Assembly (NCBI GenBank): GCA_030646695.1
Contig: JAUSLF010000011.1
Coordinates: 1 to 48,254 of the forward strand
Origin: Nitrosomonadaceae bacterium
GTDB lineage: Bacteria > Pseudomonadota > Gammaproteobacteria > Burkholderiales > Nitrosomonadaceae
Length of the DNA: 48,254 bases
Direction: 5' to 3'
In this document: piece by piece, positions 18,967-29,772 of the stretch
Numbering within the stretch: position 1 is the stretch's first letter
Layout: each line of letters opens with the position of its first letter
Notes under the pieces: generated by a model
The model's database searches: none
Told to the model about the DNA's origin: nothing
The model's input: the letters and a program-made list of their open reading frames with translations, nothing else
Program-made: the position numbers and the translations under genes

Positions 18967-21900
18967 ATGAACAAACACCACCGCACCGCTTTACTGGAAG
19001 ACCTGCTCAGCCAGCGCATCCTGCTGCTGGACGGGGCCATGGGCACCATGATCCAGAGCTACACACTCAACGAGGCGGATTATCGCGGCACGCGCTTTGC
19101 CGATTTTCCGCACGATCTCAAGGGCAACAACGATCTGCTGACGCTCACCCAGCCGCACATTATCCATGCAATCCATAGCGGCTACCTGGAAGCGGGCGCG
19201 GATATCGTCGAGACCAACACTTTCAATTCCACTGCTGCCTCGATGGCCGATTACCACATGCAGGATCTGGTGTACGAGCTGAATTTCTCCGGGGCCAAGC
19301 TGGCGAAGGAAGCAACCCAGGCGATGGAAGCAAAAACTCCGGACAGGCCGCGCTTCGTCGCCGGGGTGCTGGGACCGACCACCAAAACCGCCTCGATTTC
19401 ACCGGACGTGAATGACCCCGGTTTTCGCGGCATCACTTTCGACCAACTGGTGGCGGATTATTCCATAGCCATAAGCGGCCTGCTGGACGGCGGCGCCGAT
19501 ATCCTGCTGGTGGAAACCATATTTGACACCCTCAACGCCAAGGCGGCGCTATTTGCAATAGATCAATATTTCGAGACTCACGGCGTATGCGTACCGATCA
19601 TGATCTCGGTCACCATTACCGATGCTTCCGGGCGCACGCTTTCCGGACAGACCCCGGAAGCATTCTGGAATTCGGTCAGCCACGCCCGGCCATTGTCGGT
19701 GGGATTGAACTGTGCGCTGGGTGCGGAATTGATGCGTCCCTACATCGAAGAGCTTTCCAAGGTTGCCGGCGTGTATACCAGTGCGCACCCCAACGCCGGC
19801 CTGCCCAATCCGCTGGCGGAAACCGGCTACGACGAATCGCCCGATTACACCGCGAGCCTGATCAAGGAGTTCGCATTGTCGGGTTTCGTCAATATTGTCG
19901 GTGGCTGCTGCGGCACCACACCCGCGCATATCAAGGCCATCGCCGATGCGGTGAGCGGCATTGCGCCGCGCATCATTCCCGACATTCCAAAGAAATTGCG
20001 GCTGTCCGGGCTGGAACCGCTCAACATTGGCGACGATTCCCTGTTCGTGAATGTGGGCGAGCGCACCAACGTCACCGGCTCGAAAGCTTTCGCCCGGCTG
20101 ATACTCGGCAATAATTACGCGGAAGCCCTGAGCGTCGCCCGCAGCCAAGTGGAGAGTGGCGCGCAGATCATCGACATCAACATGGACGAGGCGATGCTCG
20201 ATTCGCAGAAAGCGATGGTAACGTTCCTCAACCTGATTGCCGCCGAACCGGATATCAGCCGCGTGCCGGTAATGATAGATTCAAGCAAATGGTCGGTGAT
20301 TGAAGCCGGTCTGAAATGTGTGCAAGGCAAGGCCGTGATCAACTCCATCAGCATGAAGGAAGGTGAAGCGGAGTTCATCCGTCATGCCCGGCTGGCCCGC
20401 CGCTATGGTGCGGCGGTGATCGTGATGGCCTTCGATGAATCCGGCCAGGCCGACACACAGGCGCGCAAGGTCGATATTTGCACGCGCTGCTACCGCATTC
20501 TGGTTGATCAGGTGGGCTTCCCGCCGGAAGACATCATTTTTGATCCGAACATTTTTGCAGTTGCCACCGGCATCGAGGAGCATAACAATTACGGCGTCGA
20601 TTTCATCGAGGCCACGCGCATCATCAAACAGGTCCTGCCCTATGCCAAGGTGAGCGGCGGCGTGTCCAATGTTTCGTTCTCTTTCCGTGGCAACGAGCCG
20701 ATACGGGAGGCGATCCACACGGCTTTCCTGTATCACGCTGTCCAGGCCGGCATGACCATGGGCATCGTCAACGCCGGACAACTGGGCGTTTACTCGGACA
20801 TTCCCCCAGACTTGCTGGAGCGGGTTGAGGACGTGCTGCTCAATCGCCGCCCCGACGCCACCGAGCAGCTAGTGGAATTCGCCGAGAATTTCAAGGGACA
20901 GAGCAAAGAGAAGATTGAGGATCTCGCCTGGCGCAGCGAACCGGTGCAGCAGCGTTTGACACACGCGCTGGTCAAGGGCATCAACACCTATATCGTGGAA
21001 GATACCGAGGCAGCTCGTCTGGAAATAGACACTCAAGGCGGACGTCCGATCCAGGTGATCGAAGGGCCGCTGATGAACGGCATGAACGTGGTCGGCGACC
21101 TATTCGGTTCCGGCAAAATGTTTCTGCCGCAGGTGGTCAAGTCGGCGCGGGTGATGAAGCAGGCAGTGGCGCATCTGTTGCCGTTCATTGAGGCAGAAAA
21201 GAAGCGCTCCGGTGATTCCAGGCCCAAGGGCAAGATCGTCATCGCCACGGTCAAGGGCGACGTGCATGACATCGGCAAGAACATCGTCACCGTGGTGCTG
21301 CAATGCAACAATTATGAAGTGGTGAATATGGGCGTGATGGTTCCGTGCGCGCAGATTCTGGAAATGGCACGGCGCGAGCAGGCTGACATCATTGGCCTGT
21401 CCGGGCTGATCACACCGTCGCTGGAGGAAATGGCGCACGTGGCAAAGGAGATGCAGCGTGAAGGCTTTACCATCCCGCTATTGATCGGCGGCGCCACCAC
21501 TTCGCGCGTGCACACCGCAGTGAAAGTTGCCCCGCATTACAGCGGTGTAACCGTGTGGGTGCCGGATGCAAGCCGTGCCGTGGGCGTATGCAGCAACTTG
21601 CTGTCGCAGGATCTGCAGGCGGATTATGTGCGCGGCATCCAGGCCGAATATGAAAAAGTTCGCACCCAGCACAAGAATAAAAAAGGGCAATCCCCGATGC
21701 TGTCGATTGCAGAAGCACGCAGAAATGCACTTAAAACAGATTGGCAGAACTATATTCCGCCTGAACCGGATTTCATCGGCATCAGGTCGCTGCGCAACTA
21801 TCCGCTGGAAAAACTGGTGCCCTACATCGACTGGACCCCATTCTTTCAGGCATGGGAATTGTCCGGGCGCTATCCGGCGATCTTGCAGGATGAAGTGGTG

Positions 21901-22680
21901 GGCGAAGCTGCCAGCAATCTGTTGCGCGATGCTCAGGCCATGCTGAAGAGAATCATCGAGCAGAAATGGCTTTCCGCCAATGCCGTGGTCGGTCTGTTTC
22001 CCGCCAATTCGGTGAACCACGACGACATCGAAATTTATGCCGACAAATCCTGCACCAAAGTAGCGATGACTTTCCACAATCTGCGGCAGCAAACCCTGAA
22101 ACCGGGAGGGCGCCCCAATCTATGCCTGGCGGATTTCATTGCTCCCAAAGAGTCCGGTGTGCGCGATGCCATCGGCGCATTTGCCGTTGCTGCCGGATTC
22201 GGCATAGATGCGCGCGTGAAGGCTTATGAGGAAGCGCATGACGATTACGGCGCCATTATGCTGAAAGCACTGGCTGACCGCCTGGCGGAGGCCTTCGCCG
22301 AACACATGCACTGGCGGGTACGGCGCGAGTTCTGGGGTTACGCCAAGGATGAAGTCTTGGATACCGAGCAGCTCGTTGCCGAGGAATATCGGGGCATCCG
22401 CCCTGCGCCCGGCTACCCGGCCTGCCCCGATCACACCGAGAAAGGGCCGTTGTTTGAACTGCTGAGAGCTCCGGAGAATGCCGGCATCATCATCACTGAA
22501 TCCTACGCCATGGTGCCGACTGCAGCGGTGTCGGGTCTCTATTTCTCTCACCCCGAGGCCGATTACTTTGCCGTTGGTAAAATAGACAAGGATCAAGTAA
22601 CGGACTACGCCAGGCGCAAGAGCTGGACGCTGGAAGAGACGGAAATGTGGCTGGCGCCGGTGCTGGCGTATGAGCGATAA
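18967..22680 (+). CDS. metH: Cobalamin-dependent methionine synthase
   Basis: MetH transfers a methyl group from methyltetrahydrofolate to homocysteine through cobalamin. The protein has 1237 residues from the ATG at 18967 ([14 protein letters not shown]); an upstream ATG at 18916 lies in decayed DNA. All modules are present. The homocysteine domain has zinc ligands Cys249 (GLNCALG) and Cys314/315 (GGCCGTTP). The pterin domain has [16 protein letters not shown]. The cap domain follows. The B12 domain has DVHDIGKN with the cobalt-ligand His near 767. The C-terminal activation domain has [12 protein letters not shown] near 1145. No cobalamin or SAM riboswitch was recognised upstream. It converges with spoT, 15 bp away. 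Confidence 0.97.
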   Translation: MNKHHRTALLEDLLSQRILLLDGAMGTMIQSYTLNEADYRGTRFADFPHDLKGNNDLLTLTQPHIIHAIHSGYLEAGADIVETNTFNSTAASMADYHMQDLVYELNFSGAKLAKEATQAMEAKTPDRPRFVAGVLGPTTKTASISPDVNDPGFRGITFDQLVADYSIAISGLLDGGADILLVETIFDTLNAKAALFAIDQYFETHGVCVPIMISVTITDASGRTLSGQTPEAFWNSVSHARPLSVGLNCALGAELMRPYIEELSKVAGVYTSAHPNAGLPNPLAETGYDESPDYTASLIKEFALSGFVNIVGGCCGTTPAHIKAIADAVSGIAPRIIPDIPKKLRLSGLEPLNIGDDSLFVNVGERTNVTGSKAFARLILGNNYAEALSVARSQVESGAQIIDINMDEAMLDSQKAMVTFLNLIAAEPDISRVPVMIDSSKWSVIEAGLKCVQGKAVINSISMKEGEAEFIRHARLARRYGAAVIVMAFDESGQADTQARKVDICTRCYRILVDQVGFPPEDIIFDPNIFAVATGIEEHNNYGVDFIEATRIIKQVLPYAKVSGGVSNVSFSFRGNEPIREAIHTAFLYHAVQAGMTMGIVNAGQLGVYSDIPPDLLERVEDVLLNRRPDATEQLVEFAENFKGQSKEKIEDLAWRSEPVQQRLTHALVKGINTYIVEDTEAARLEIDTQGGRPIQVIEGPLMNGMNVVGDLFGSGKMFLPQVVKSARVMKQAVAHLLPFIEAEKKRSGDSRPKGKIVIATVKGDVHDIGKNIVTVVLQCNNYEVVNMGVMVPCAQILEMARREQADIIGLSGLITPSLEEMAHVAKEMQREGFTIPLLIGGATTSRVHTAVKVAPHYSGVTVWVPDASRAVGVCSNLLSQDLQADYVRGIQAEYEKVRTQHKNKKGQSPMLSIAEARRNALKTDWQNYIPPEPDFIGIRSLRNYPLEKLVPYIDWTPFFQAWELSGRYPAILQDEVVGEAASNLLRDAQAMLKRIIEQKWLSANAVVGLFPANSVNHDDIEIYADKSCTKVAMTFHNLRQQTLKPGGRPNLCLADFIAPKESGVRDAIGAFAVAAGFGIDARVKAYEEAHDDYGAIMLKALADRLAEAFAEHMHWRVRREFWGYAKDEVLDTEQLVAEEYRGIRPAPGYPACPDHTEKGPLFELLRAPENAGIIITESYAMVPTAAVSGLYFSHPEADYFAVGKIDKDQVTDYARRKSWTLEETEMWLAPVLAYER

Positions 22681-22695
22681 GCCGCTACGTCGAGA

Positions 22696-24840
22696 TTAAC
22701 TCTTTACCCGGGTGATTTTTACCACCTCCCGAATGCGCCTGAGGCCGCGCATTACCTGTGCGAGGTGCGAGCGGTTACTGACTTGCAGGGTAAAATGCAT
22801 GGTGGTATAGGCGCCCTCGCCTTCCACGGCGACATTATCAATGTTGGAACCGGCTTTGGCGATTTCTGCCGCCACCTTGGCCAGTACGCCGCGCTGGTTG
22901 GCCGCCACCATTTTGATGCTGACCTCGAACAGCCTGGTGATGTCTTTGTCCCACGTCACATCCAGCCAGTTATCCGGATTACCGTGAATTTTGGCGATCA
23001 CCGGACAGTCGCGGGTATGAATTACCAATCCCTGATCTTTCTTGATGAAGCCAACGATGAGATCACCCGGAATCGGGCGGCAACATTTGGCAAACTGCAC
23101 TGCCATGCCTTCGGTACCCAGTATGGTAACAGCGCCGCCCATACCGTTTGCCTTGGGTGTGGCCTTCCCCGGCGATAGCAGACGCTTGGACACTACTGCC
23201 GGCAGATGTTTGCCCAGCACCATATCCGCGAGTAATTCTTTTTTCGACTTGGCGCCGCTATCGCGGGCCAGTTTCTGCCACTGCGCAGCGCTTATGCTCG
23301 CCGGATCAATCTTGAGCGACAGCATCGCCTGATTCAGCAAGCGTTCGCCCAATTTAGCCAGCTCCTCGTATTGCATAGTCTTAAGAAAGTGGCGGATATG
23401 CGAACGCGCCTTGCCGGTGACCACATAAGCAAGCCACGCGGGGTTGGGTTTTGCGTGCGGCGCGGTGATGATTTCCACATGGTCACCGCTCCTGAGCTTG
23501 GTGCGTAGCGGCGCATTCTCGCCGTTGATTTTCACTGCCATGCAGCGGTCACCGATGTCAGTATGTACCGCATAGGCGAAATCCACCGCGGTCGATTCTT
23601 TGGGCAGCGCCAATATCCTGCCTTGAGGCGTAAATACGTAAACTTCGCCGGGAAACAGATCAACTTTCAGATGCTCCAGGAATTCCAGTGAGTCAGTGGA
23701 ATCGCTCAGGGTTTCCAGCAGGCTTTGCAGCCACTGGTGGGTTTTCATGTGCAGATCATTGAAATTGTTATCGGCACTCTTGTAGAGCCAGTGCGAAGCA
23801 ACGCCAGCTTCAGCAATCCTGTGCATCTCGGCAGTGCGGATTTGCACTTCAATGGGGGTACCGTAAGGTCCAAATAAAGTACTGTGCAATGACTGGTAAC
23901 CGTTCGCCTTGGGAATCGCGATGTAGTCCTTGAACTTTCCGGGAATGGGTTTGTATAGGCTATGCAATGTGCCCAGCGCTATGTAGCACGCAGGCATGTC
24001 CTTGACGATGACACGGAAACCGTAAATATCGAGTACTTCAGAAAACGAGAGGTGCTTCTCCACCATTTTTTTGTAAATGCTGTAAAGCTGCTTTTCACGC
24101 CCGCTCACCTTTGCATCCAGCCCTGCATCCTGCAGGCGCTGCCTCATGTCGTTAAGGATTTTATCGACTACTTCGCGGCGATTGCCGCGCGCCGCTTTGG
24201 TAGCCTTGGCCAGAACCTGGTAGCGTGTGGGGAAAAGATAGCGGAAACTGAGCTCCTGCAATTCCTGGAAGATACTGTTGAGTCCCAGGCGGTGAGCAAT
24301 GGGAGCGTAGATCTCCATGGTTTCACGGGCGATGCGGCGGCGTTTCTCCGGCTCCAGCACCCCCAGTGTACGCATGTTGTGCAGCCGGTCTGCCAACTTG
24401 ATGAGTATGACGCGGACATCCTGCGACATCGCCAGCAGCATCTTGCGGAAATTTTCTGCCTGGGCATCCGCCTGTGTCTGGAATTCGATCTTGTCTAGCT
24501 TGGAAACACCGTCCACCAGTTCTGCCACCGGCTTGCCGAATCTTTCACTGATCTCGGCTTTGGAGACGTGGGTATCCTCCATCACGTCGTGCAGCAGTGC
24601 GGCAGTCAGCGTCTGGCTATCCAGGTGCAGCTTGCCGAGTATGCCGGCTACCGCCAGCGGGTGGGAAATGTAAGGTTCGCCGGATTTGCGGAACTGCCCG
24701 GAATGGGCGCTTTGACTGAAAAGATAGGCGTTCTGGAGCTGAGAAATATCTTCCGGTTTGAGGTAACCAGATAATTCATTGAACAGAGGTTCCGCCTCGG
24801 ATAGGGTAGCGGGAGTATCCGGCAAGCCTCGTGCTCGCAT
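22696..24840 (-). CDS. spoT: Bifunctional (p)ppGpp synthetase/hydrolase
   Basis: This Rel/SpoT protein makes and degrades the alarmone (p)ppGpp. It has 714 residues. The hydrolase HD domain is intact: His84-Asp85 in ALLHDVMEDT and further ligands in LADRLHNMRTLG. The synthetase domain has DYIAIPKANGYQSLHST and EVQIRTAEMHRIAE. A TGS domain (about 400-460, VYVFTPQGRILALPK) and a C-terminal ACT domain complete the layout. The start ATG at 24840 follows AAAGGAA. Operon order gmk-rpoZ-spoT is as in Escherichia coli. An intact HD motif argues for SpoT rather than a hydrolase-dead RelA. Confidence 0.95.
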   Translation of the reverse strand: MRARGLPDTPATLSEAEPLFNELSGYLKPEDISQLQNAYLFSQSAHSGQFRKSGEPYISHPLAVAGILGKLHLDSQTLTAALLHDVMEDTHVSKAEISERFGKPVAELVDGVSKLDKIEFQTQADAQAENFRKMLLAMSQDVRVILIKLADRLHNMRTLGVLEPEKRRRIARETMEIYAPIAHRLGLNSIFQELQELSFRYLFPTRYQVLAKATKAARGNRREVVDKILNDMRQRLQDAGLDAKVSGREKQLYSIYKKMVEKHLSFSEVLDIYGFRVIVKDMPACYIALGTLHSLYKPIPGKFKDYIAIPKANGYQSLHSTLFGPYGTPIEVQIRTAEMHRIAEAGVASHWLYKSADNNFNDLHMKTHQWLQSLLETLSDSTDSLEFLEHLKVDLFPGEVYVFTPQGRILALPKESTAVDFAYAVHTDIGDRCMAVKINGENAPLRTKLRSGDHVEIITAPHAKPNPAWLAYVVTGKARSHIRHFLKTMQYEELAKLGERLLNQAMLSLKIDPASISAAQWQKLARDSGAKSKKELLADMVLGKHLPAVVSKRLLSPGKATPKANGMGGAVTILGTEGMAVQFAKCCRPIPGDLIVGFIKKDQGLVIHTRDCPVIAKIHGNPDNWLDVTWDKDITRLFEVSIKMVAANQRGVLAKVAAEIAKAGSNIDNVAVEGEGAYTTMHFTLQVSNRSHLAQVMRGLRRIREVVKITRVKS

Positions 24841-24862
24841 TGGAATTTCCTTTATTCGGTTA

Positions 24863-24877
24863 AGGAACCTCTGAATT
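24863..24877. repeat. Single end of the MITE-like element, between rpoZ and spoT
   Basis: AGGAACCTCTGAATT matches the sequence at the murU 3' end (14529-14543) and resembles the terminal repeats of the two full elements. It occupies much of the short rpoZ-spoT gap, about 23 bp upstream of the spoT start. No partner end was seen. Confidence 0.45.
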
Positions 24878-24900
24878 TATCGACGCGCCTCGTGCCAGAA

Positions 24901-25107
24901 TTATATATATCTCGCGTCGAGAACTTCTATCCCTACCTTTCCCTGAGCCACTTCGCGCAAGGCAACCACGGTAGGTTTATCGCGCGCAGATTCCACCATG
25001 GGGGAGCCGCCGATCGAGAGCTGCCTTGCGCGTATGGTCGCGACCAGGGTCATTTCGAAACGGTTCGGAATTCTTTTCAGACAATCGTCAACAGTAATGC
25101 GTGCCAT
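24901..25107 (-). CDS. rpoZ: RNA polymerase omega subunit
   Basis: This encodes 68 residues from the ATG at 25107 ([19 protein letters not shown]). Omega helps assemble the beta' subunit into RNA polymerase. The family signature [18 protein letters not shown] and the following ARQL and [15 protein letters not shown] are all present. Longer in-frame extension upstream is not part of the protein. It lies between gmk (114-bp gap) and spoT (60-bp gap) on the same strand, the usual order. Length is at the short end of the usual range (about 67-91). Confidence 0.95.
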   Translation of the reverse strand: MARITVDDCLKRIPNRFEMTLVATIRARQLSIGGSPMVESARDKPTVVALREVAQGKVGIEVLDARYI

Positions 25108-25221
25108 GGTGTTTCTCCAAAGAAAGTGTGTCAACAATGGTACAGAAAGGTTACAACAAAAATGGCGGCAGGCAAGGTATACAGAGGATGCAACAAAACC
25201 GCCTGTTTCTGACATGGCGCT

Positions 25222-25839
25222 CTAGTCGAGCTGGGTTACCAGATCATGGTAACAAGCAAGCTGCTTCGCCATTCTCATGCGCTCGGCCCGGACAATGCAG
25301 AAGAAATCGCCGAGCGCCTTGTCCAGCTCTTCGTTGATGATAACATAATCATATTCACTCACATGGCCGATCTCTTCGCGCGCGGCAGCCACGCGCCGTG
25401 CGATCACTTCCGGGCTGTCCTGGCCGCGGTTGCGCAAGCGCGTCTCCAGTACCTCCAGCGACGGTGGCAGAATGAAAACTCCCACCGCTTTGGGAAAAGC
25501 CCGGCGCACCTGTTGCGCACCCTGGCTGTCGATCTCCAGCAGGATATCCCGGCCCGAGGAAATGGCTTCGTTGATCCATTCCTGCGAAGTACCGTAGTAA
25601 TTTCCATAAACTTCTGCGCTTTCCAGGAACTCGCCACGTTCCAGCATTTGTTCAAAAACTTCCCGGCTGACGAAATGGTAATCGCGCCCGTCCATTTCTT
25701 CGGGACGTGGTGGACGCGAGGTGTATGAAATGGACAGACTCAGATCGACATCAGTCCGCAGCAGCGCTTTTACCAAGCTGGTTTTTCCGGCGCCGGAAGG
25801 CGCGCTGATGATAAATAGACTACCCGCTGTTGTCGTCAT
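25222..25839 (-). CDS. gmk: Guanylate kinase
   Basis: Gmk phosphorylates GMP to GDP with ATP. The protein has 205 residues. The P-loop is SAPSGAGKTSLVKALL. The GMP-binding region has YTSRPPRPEEMDGRDYHFV and FLESAEVYGNYYGTS. The lid and adenine regions (DSQGAQQVRRAFP, RNRGQDSPEVIARR) are in place, ending DYVIINEELDKAL. Start ATG at 25839. It is downstream of yicC and upstream of rpoZ-spoT on the same strand. Confidence 0.96.
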   Translation of the reverse strand: MTTTAGSLFIISAPSGAGKTSLVKALLRTDVDLSLSISYTSRPPRPEEMDGRDYHFVSREVFEQMLERGEFLESAEVYGNYYGTSQEWINEAISSGRDILLEIDSQGAQQVRRAFPKAVGVFILPPSLEVLETRLRNRGQDSPEVIARRVAAAREEIGHVSEYDYVIINEELDKALGDFFCIVRAERMRMAKQLACYHDLVTQLD

Positions 25840-25946
25840 ATCGAATCCGTTTACGTGTATTACTTGTTCCAGTCATTCCTTTTCCCGGGTTGCTGATTCT
25901 TCCGCTGCACCGAATCCCCACTTACCATTTACTACTTTACTATTTC

Positions 25947-26828
25947 CTATTCCAAATTTTGTACCTGTTCGCGCATCTGTTCAATCAGCACCTTGAGCTC
26001 CATGGCAACTTTCGATACTTCCGCATCGGCCGATTTTGAACCGAGGGTGTTAGCTTCGCGGTTGAGTTCCTGCATCAGAAAATCCAGGCGCTTGCCGGCC
26101 GCGCCGCCCTTGAGCAGAATCCGCTCCACTTCATCCAAATGCGTCTGCAAGCGGGATAGTTCCTCGTCCACGTCAATCTTGCCGGCAAACAATGCCAGTT
26201 CCTGGCGAATGCGGTCATCGTCGCAATTTACCATGGCATCGCACAAGCGCAGCCTGAGTTTTTCCTGGAACGCTGCCAGCAATGCGGGAATGCGCGGCGC
26301 TACTGCAGTCGTCAGTTGACGCATCCTGCCCAGGCGTTCAAGCAGTACGGCTTTCAGCTTCTCACCTTCGCGCGCACGCGCCGCCGCAAACTCATCCAGG
26401 GCAACGCGCAGCAATTCCATACAAGGCTCGCGCAAGTCCTCGGCAGGCAGCGTATCGACGCCCAGCATACCGGGCCAGCGCAAAATATCCGCCACTCCCA
26501 GACTGCGCGCATCGGGCAGCGCTGCTCTGACAGTATTGTTCAATTCCAGCAGTTTTTGCAGCAACTCGGGATTGAGCTGTTGCAAATCTTCCGTGCCTGC
26601 GAGCCGGGAAAAACCCAGGCGGAAATCCACTTTGCCGCGGCTCAATCGGGCGGTCAGCAGCTCGCGCATCGACGATTCCAGCGAGCGGAACTCATCCGGC
26701 AGACGGAACTGGATGTCGAGATAACGATTATTGACCGAGCGCAATTCCAGATTGAGCGAACCGTGCGGCACTTCCCGTGTCACCGCTGCGTAGCCGGTCA
26801 TGCTGTAAATCAGGGCCAACTTGTCCAC
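25947..26828 (-). CDS. yicC: YicC-family endoribonuclease
   Basis: YicC proteins form a conserved family with endoribonuclease activity reported in Escherichia coli. This one has 293 residues. The N-terminus YSMTGYAAVTRE is the family hallmark, SLNLELRSVNNRYLDIQFRL follows, and the C-terminal DUF1732 segment includes LDFLMQELNREANTLGSK. A GTG at 26828 preceded by AAGGA at good spacing is the best start; the ATG at 26801 (MTGYAAV) would omit residues usually kept. It is upstream of gmk (107-bp gap) and divergent from rph. Confidence 0.92.
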   Translation of the reverse strand: MDKLALIYSMTGYAAVTREVPHGSLNLELRSVNNRYLDIQFRLPDEFRSLESSMRELLTARLSRGKVDFRLGFSRLAGTEDLQQLNPELLQKLLELNNTVRAALPDARSLGVADILRWPGMLGVDTLPAEDLREPCMELLRVALDEFAAARAREGEKLKAVLLERLGRMRQLTTAVAPRIPALLAAFQEKLRLRLCDAMVNCDDDRIRQELALFAGKIDVDEELSRLQTHLDEVERILLKGGAAGKRLDFLMQELNREANTLGSKSADAEVSKVAMELKVLIEQMREQVQNLE

Positions 26829-27009
26829 TGATAGGTCCTTAATACGTTAGAATAATGCCAGGGATGTAATGCTCCCGCTGTCTTTACGGATTATGCCATA
26901 ACTGGCTTACCAACAAACCTTTCCGGCAACCTGAGTGCGCTCATTGTCTGCAATGTCCGATAAGCGCCGGGAAAACTCTACCGACTGCACACTAATCCAA
27001 TAAACAACT

Positions 27010-27729
27010 ATGCGCCCCAGCAATCGCACGCCGCTTCAACTCCGCCCGGTTAAAATCACCCGCCACTACACCAAACACGCCGACGGCGCAGTGCTGATCG
27101 AGTGCGGCGACACCCGGGTGTTATGCACCGCCAGCGTGGACGAAAAAGTACCGCCCTTTCTCCGTGGCAAGGGACAAGGCTGGCTCACCGCGGAATACGG
27201 CATGCTGCCGTGTTCCACCGGCGAGCGCATGCAACGCGAGGCGGCCAAGGGCAAGCAGTCCGGGCGCACCATGGAAATCCAGCGCCTGATCGGGCGCGCA
27301 TTGCGCTCGGTGGTCGATCTCGGAAAACTGGGCGAACGCACCATCCAGATCGATTGCGATGTGATCCAGGCTGACGGTGGTACCCGTACCGCCGGTATCA
27401 CTGGTGCATTCGTCGCATTGCATGACGCAGTGGAAAAACTGCTGCAGCGGCAACTGTTGGAAACCACCCCGATACTCGATCATGTTGCCGCCGTCTCGGT
27501 CGGCATTTATGAAGGCGTGCCGGTACTGGATCTGGATTACCCGGAAGATTCTTCCTGCGATACCGACATGAACGTGGTCATGACCGGCAGCCTCGGTCTG
27601 GTGGAAGTGCAGGGAACCGCCGAAGGCGTCACATTCGACCGGCAGGAACTGAATGCCATGCTGGACCTGGCGCAGCAGGGCATCCAGCAACTGATCGCGT
27701 TGCAGAAAACGGCGCTGGCAGCGAAATAA
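27010..27729 (+). CDS. rph: Ribonuclease PH
   Basis: RNase PH trims tRNA 3' ends using phosphate. The protein has 239 residues. Key blocks are [57 protein letters not shown], the [16 protein letters not shown] helix and the phosphate-site region [20 protein letters not shown]. The C-terminus is complete with [17 protein letters not shown], so this is not the frameshifted form known from Escherichia coli K-12. It is divergent from yicC and 14 bp upstream of rdgB. Confidence 0.96.
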   Translation: MRPSNRTPLQLRPVKITRHYTKHADGAVLIECGDTRVLCTASVDEKVPPFLRGKGQGWLTAEYGMLPCSTGERMQREAAKGKQSGRTMEIQRLIGRALRSVVDLGKLGERTIQIDCDVIQADGGTRTAGITGAFVALHDAVEKLLQRQLLETTPILDHVAAVSVGIYEGVPVLDLDYPEDSSCDTDMNVVMTGSLGLVEVQGTAEGVTFDRQELNAMLDLAQQGIQQLIALQKTALAAK

Positions 27730-27743
27730 ACCGGGCCGCGGAA

Positions 27744-28343
27744 ATGCAAAAACTCGTTATCGCCAGCAACAATCCCGGCAAACTGCGGGAGATCGGCCAT
27801 CTGCTGGAACCCCTCGGTATCGAAGTGTTGCCGCAGTCCGCATTCAACATTGCGGAAGCAGATGAGCCGCATTGCACTTTTGTCGAGAACGCGCTGGCCA
27901 AAGCGCGCCATGCCAGCAAATGCTCCGGCCTGCCGGCGCTGGCGGATGATTCCGGCATCTGCGCGGACGCCTTGCACGGCGAGCCGGGTATCCATTCGGC
28001 GCGCTACGCGGGAGAACCCAAGTCGGACGAACGCAACAATCAGAAACTGGTCGAAGCGCTGACCAACCAGTCCAACCGCAGCGCCCACTATTATTGCGTA
28101 ATCGTGCTGGTGCGCCACGCCGGCGATCCGCAGCCGATCATTGCCGATGGCGCCTGGCACGGCGAGATCATTGCGCAGCCGCGCGGCAGCGGCGGTTTCG
28201 GTTACGACCCATATTTCTATCTGCCGCAACTGGGCAAAACCTCGGCGGAACTCCCGCTGGAACAGAAGAATCGAATCAGCCATCGCGGTCAGGCGCTGGC
28301 GCGGCTGGTCGAAATGATCAGGCAGGAAACAGCCAGCAAATAA
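27744..28343 (+). CDS. rdgB: XTP/dITP diphosphatase (non-canonical purine NTP pyrophosphatase)
   Basis: RdgB removes deaminated purine nucleotides such as dITP and XTP from the pool. The protein has 199 residues. The signature LVIASNNPGKLREI begins the sequence, ALADDSGICADAL holds the catalytic acidic residues, and GSGGFGYDPYFYLP, KNRISHRGQAL close the active site. It follows rph by 14 bp and likely shares its transcript. The 141-bp inverted-repeat element starts 37 bp after its stop. Confidence 0.96.
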   Translation: MQKLVIASNNPGKLREIGHLLEPLGIEVLPQSAFNIAEADEPHCTFVENALAKARHASKCSGLPALADDSGICADALHGEPGIHSARYAGEPKSDERNNQKLVEALTNQSNRSAHYYCVIVLVRHAGDPQPIIADGAWHGEIIAQPRGSGGFGYDPYFYLPQLGKTSAELPLEQKNRISHRGQALARLVEMIRQETASK

Positions 28344-28380
28344 CTGGGCACGTCGCCCGCCGATTCCCTAAATTCATTCA

Positions 28381-28521
28381 GGGCGCCTCTAAAAATTCAA
28401 AGTTCTAAACAAGACGAGGCGGGAACAAAAAATGTAGACGCAGCATATGGCTGATATGTAAGGAAACATTTTTTGTGAGCAACAAAGTATTGTGACGAAA
28501 TCTGGATTTTTAGTGGCGCCC
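28381..28521 (+). mobile_element. MITE-like inverted-repeat element, copy A
   Basis: This 141-bp non-coding element starts GGGCGCCTCTAAAAATTCA and ends with the near inverse TGGATTTTTAGTGGCGCCC. A second copy, about 90% identical and in inverse orientation, is at 34101-34240. Both share the internal blocks AGTTCTAAACAAGACGAGGC, ATGTAAGGAAAC and GTATTGTGACGAAATCTGG. Neither holds a usable reading frame. The layout (short, terminal inverted repeats of about 19 bp, several copies, no coding) fits a miniature inverted-repeat transposable element. No clear target-site duplication is visible. It ends 2 bp before the hemW ATG. Confidence 0.8.
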
Positions 28522-28523
28522 TT

Positions 28524-29759
28524 ATGACCGCAGTCATTTCCCTCTCATCCATCCTCGGTTCGCAAGCGCCGCGCCTGCAGGCACTGCCGCCGCTGAGTCT
28601 CTACATCCACCTGCCGTGGTGTGTGAAGAAATGCCCCTATTGCGATTTCAATTCGCACGAAGCCCGCAACGGCAATCTGCCCGAGGAGGATTATGTCGCG
28701 GCGCTGATCCGCGACCTGGAAACAGCACTGCCGCAGATCTGGGGACGCAAGGTGGTCAGCGTATTTTTCGGTGGGGGCACGCCCAGCCTGTTCAGCGCCC
28801 GCTCGATCGACACGATTCTCACCGCGGTGCGGACCCTGCTGCCGCTGGAGCATCTGGCTGAAGTCACGCTGGAAGCCAATCCCGGCACGGTCGAGGCGCA
28901 AAAATTCGCCGGCTTTCGCGCTGCCGGCATTAACCGCCTGTCGCTCGGCATCCAGAGCTTCAACCCCGGACACCTGCAAGCGCTGGGCCGCATTCACGAC
29001 GGCGATGAAGCGCGGCGTGCGGTGGAAATCGCGCAGAAGAATTTCGACAATGTGAATCTCGATCTGATGTATGCGCTGCCGAATAACGCAACTGAGAACG
29101 CAACTGAGCAGACGCTGGATGAAGCACGGCAGGACATCACCACAGCGGTGAGCTACGGCGTGCCGCATATTTCCGCCTACCACCTCACGCTGGAGCCGAA
29201 TACCTTGTTCCACCGTTATCCGCCGCTGCTGCCCGATGACGATCTGGCGGCGGAAATGCAGGTGATGATCGAGCAGACGCTCGCGTACAGCGGCTACGTC
29301 AATTACGAGACTTCAGCCTTCGCTCAGCCCGGACGCGAATCGCGCCACAACTTGAATTACTGGCTGTTCGGCGATTATCTTGGCATCGGCGCGGGCGCGC
29401 ACAGCAAAATCAGTTTTGCCGACAAGATCATACGGCAGATGCGCTGCAAACAACCCAGGGAATACCTCGCCAAGACAGCAGATGCGGAGGCGCCGCTACA
29501 GGAGCAGCATGAAGTGGGGCGCGACGAACGCGGCTTCGAATTCATGATGAACGCGCTGCGCCTCACCGCCGGTTTTGCCACAGAAATGTTTCAGCAGCGC
29601 ACCGGTCTGCCGCTCACCGCGATCCAGCAACAACTCAATGAAGCGGAGCGGTGCGGGCTGATCGTGCGCGATCACCAGCGCATCACGCCCACTCTCACCG
29701 GACGAAGATTTCTGAACGATTTGCTGCAGATTTTTTTGCCGGAGAAAAGCAAGACATAA
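28524..29759 (+). CDS. hemW: HemW-type radical SAM protein (haem chaperone, coproporphyrinogen oxidase-like)
   Basis: The protein has 411 residues. HemW proteins resemble the oxygen-independent coproporphyrinogen oxidase HemN but act as haem-binding chaperones in studied species. The radical SAM cluster motif is in HLPWCVKKCPYCDFNS (CxxxCxxC). SAM-binding and barrel blocks follow: FFGGGTPSLFS, LEANPGTVE, INRLSLGIQSF and VNLDLMYALP. The C-terminal HemN domain has RRFLNDLLQIFL. The only in-frame start is the ATG at 28524, giving an N-terminus about 25 residues before the usual PLSLYIHLPW. No ribosome-binding site is visible because the MITE-like element lies directly upstream. Confidence 0.92.
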   Translation: MTAVISLSSILGSQAPRLQALPPLSLYIHLPWCVKKCPYCDFNSHEARNGNLPEEDYVAALIRDLETALPQIWGRKVVSVFFGGGTPSLFSARSIDTILTAVRTLLPLEHLAEVTLEANPGTVEAQKFAGFRAAGINRLSLGIQSFNPGHLQALGRIHDGDEARRAVEIAQKNFDNVNLDLMYALPNNATENATEQTLDEARQDITTAVSYGVPHISAYHLTLEPNTLFHRYPPLLPDDDLAAEMQVMIEQTLAYSGYVNYETSAFAQPGRESRHNLNYWLFGDYLGIGAGAHSKISFADKIIRQMRCKQPREYLAKTADAEAPLQEQHEVGRDERGFEFMMNALRLTAGFATEMFQQRTGLPLTAIQQQLNEAERCGLIVRDHQRITPTLTGRRFLNDLLQIFLPEKSKT

Positions 29760-29772
29760 GCAGAAAAAATGC

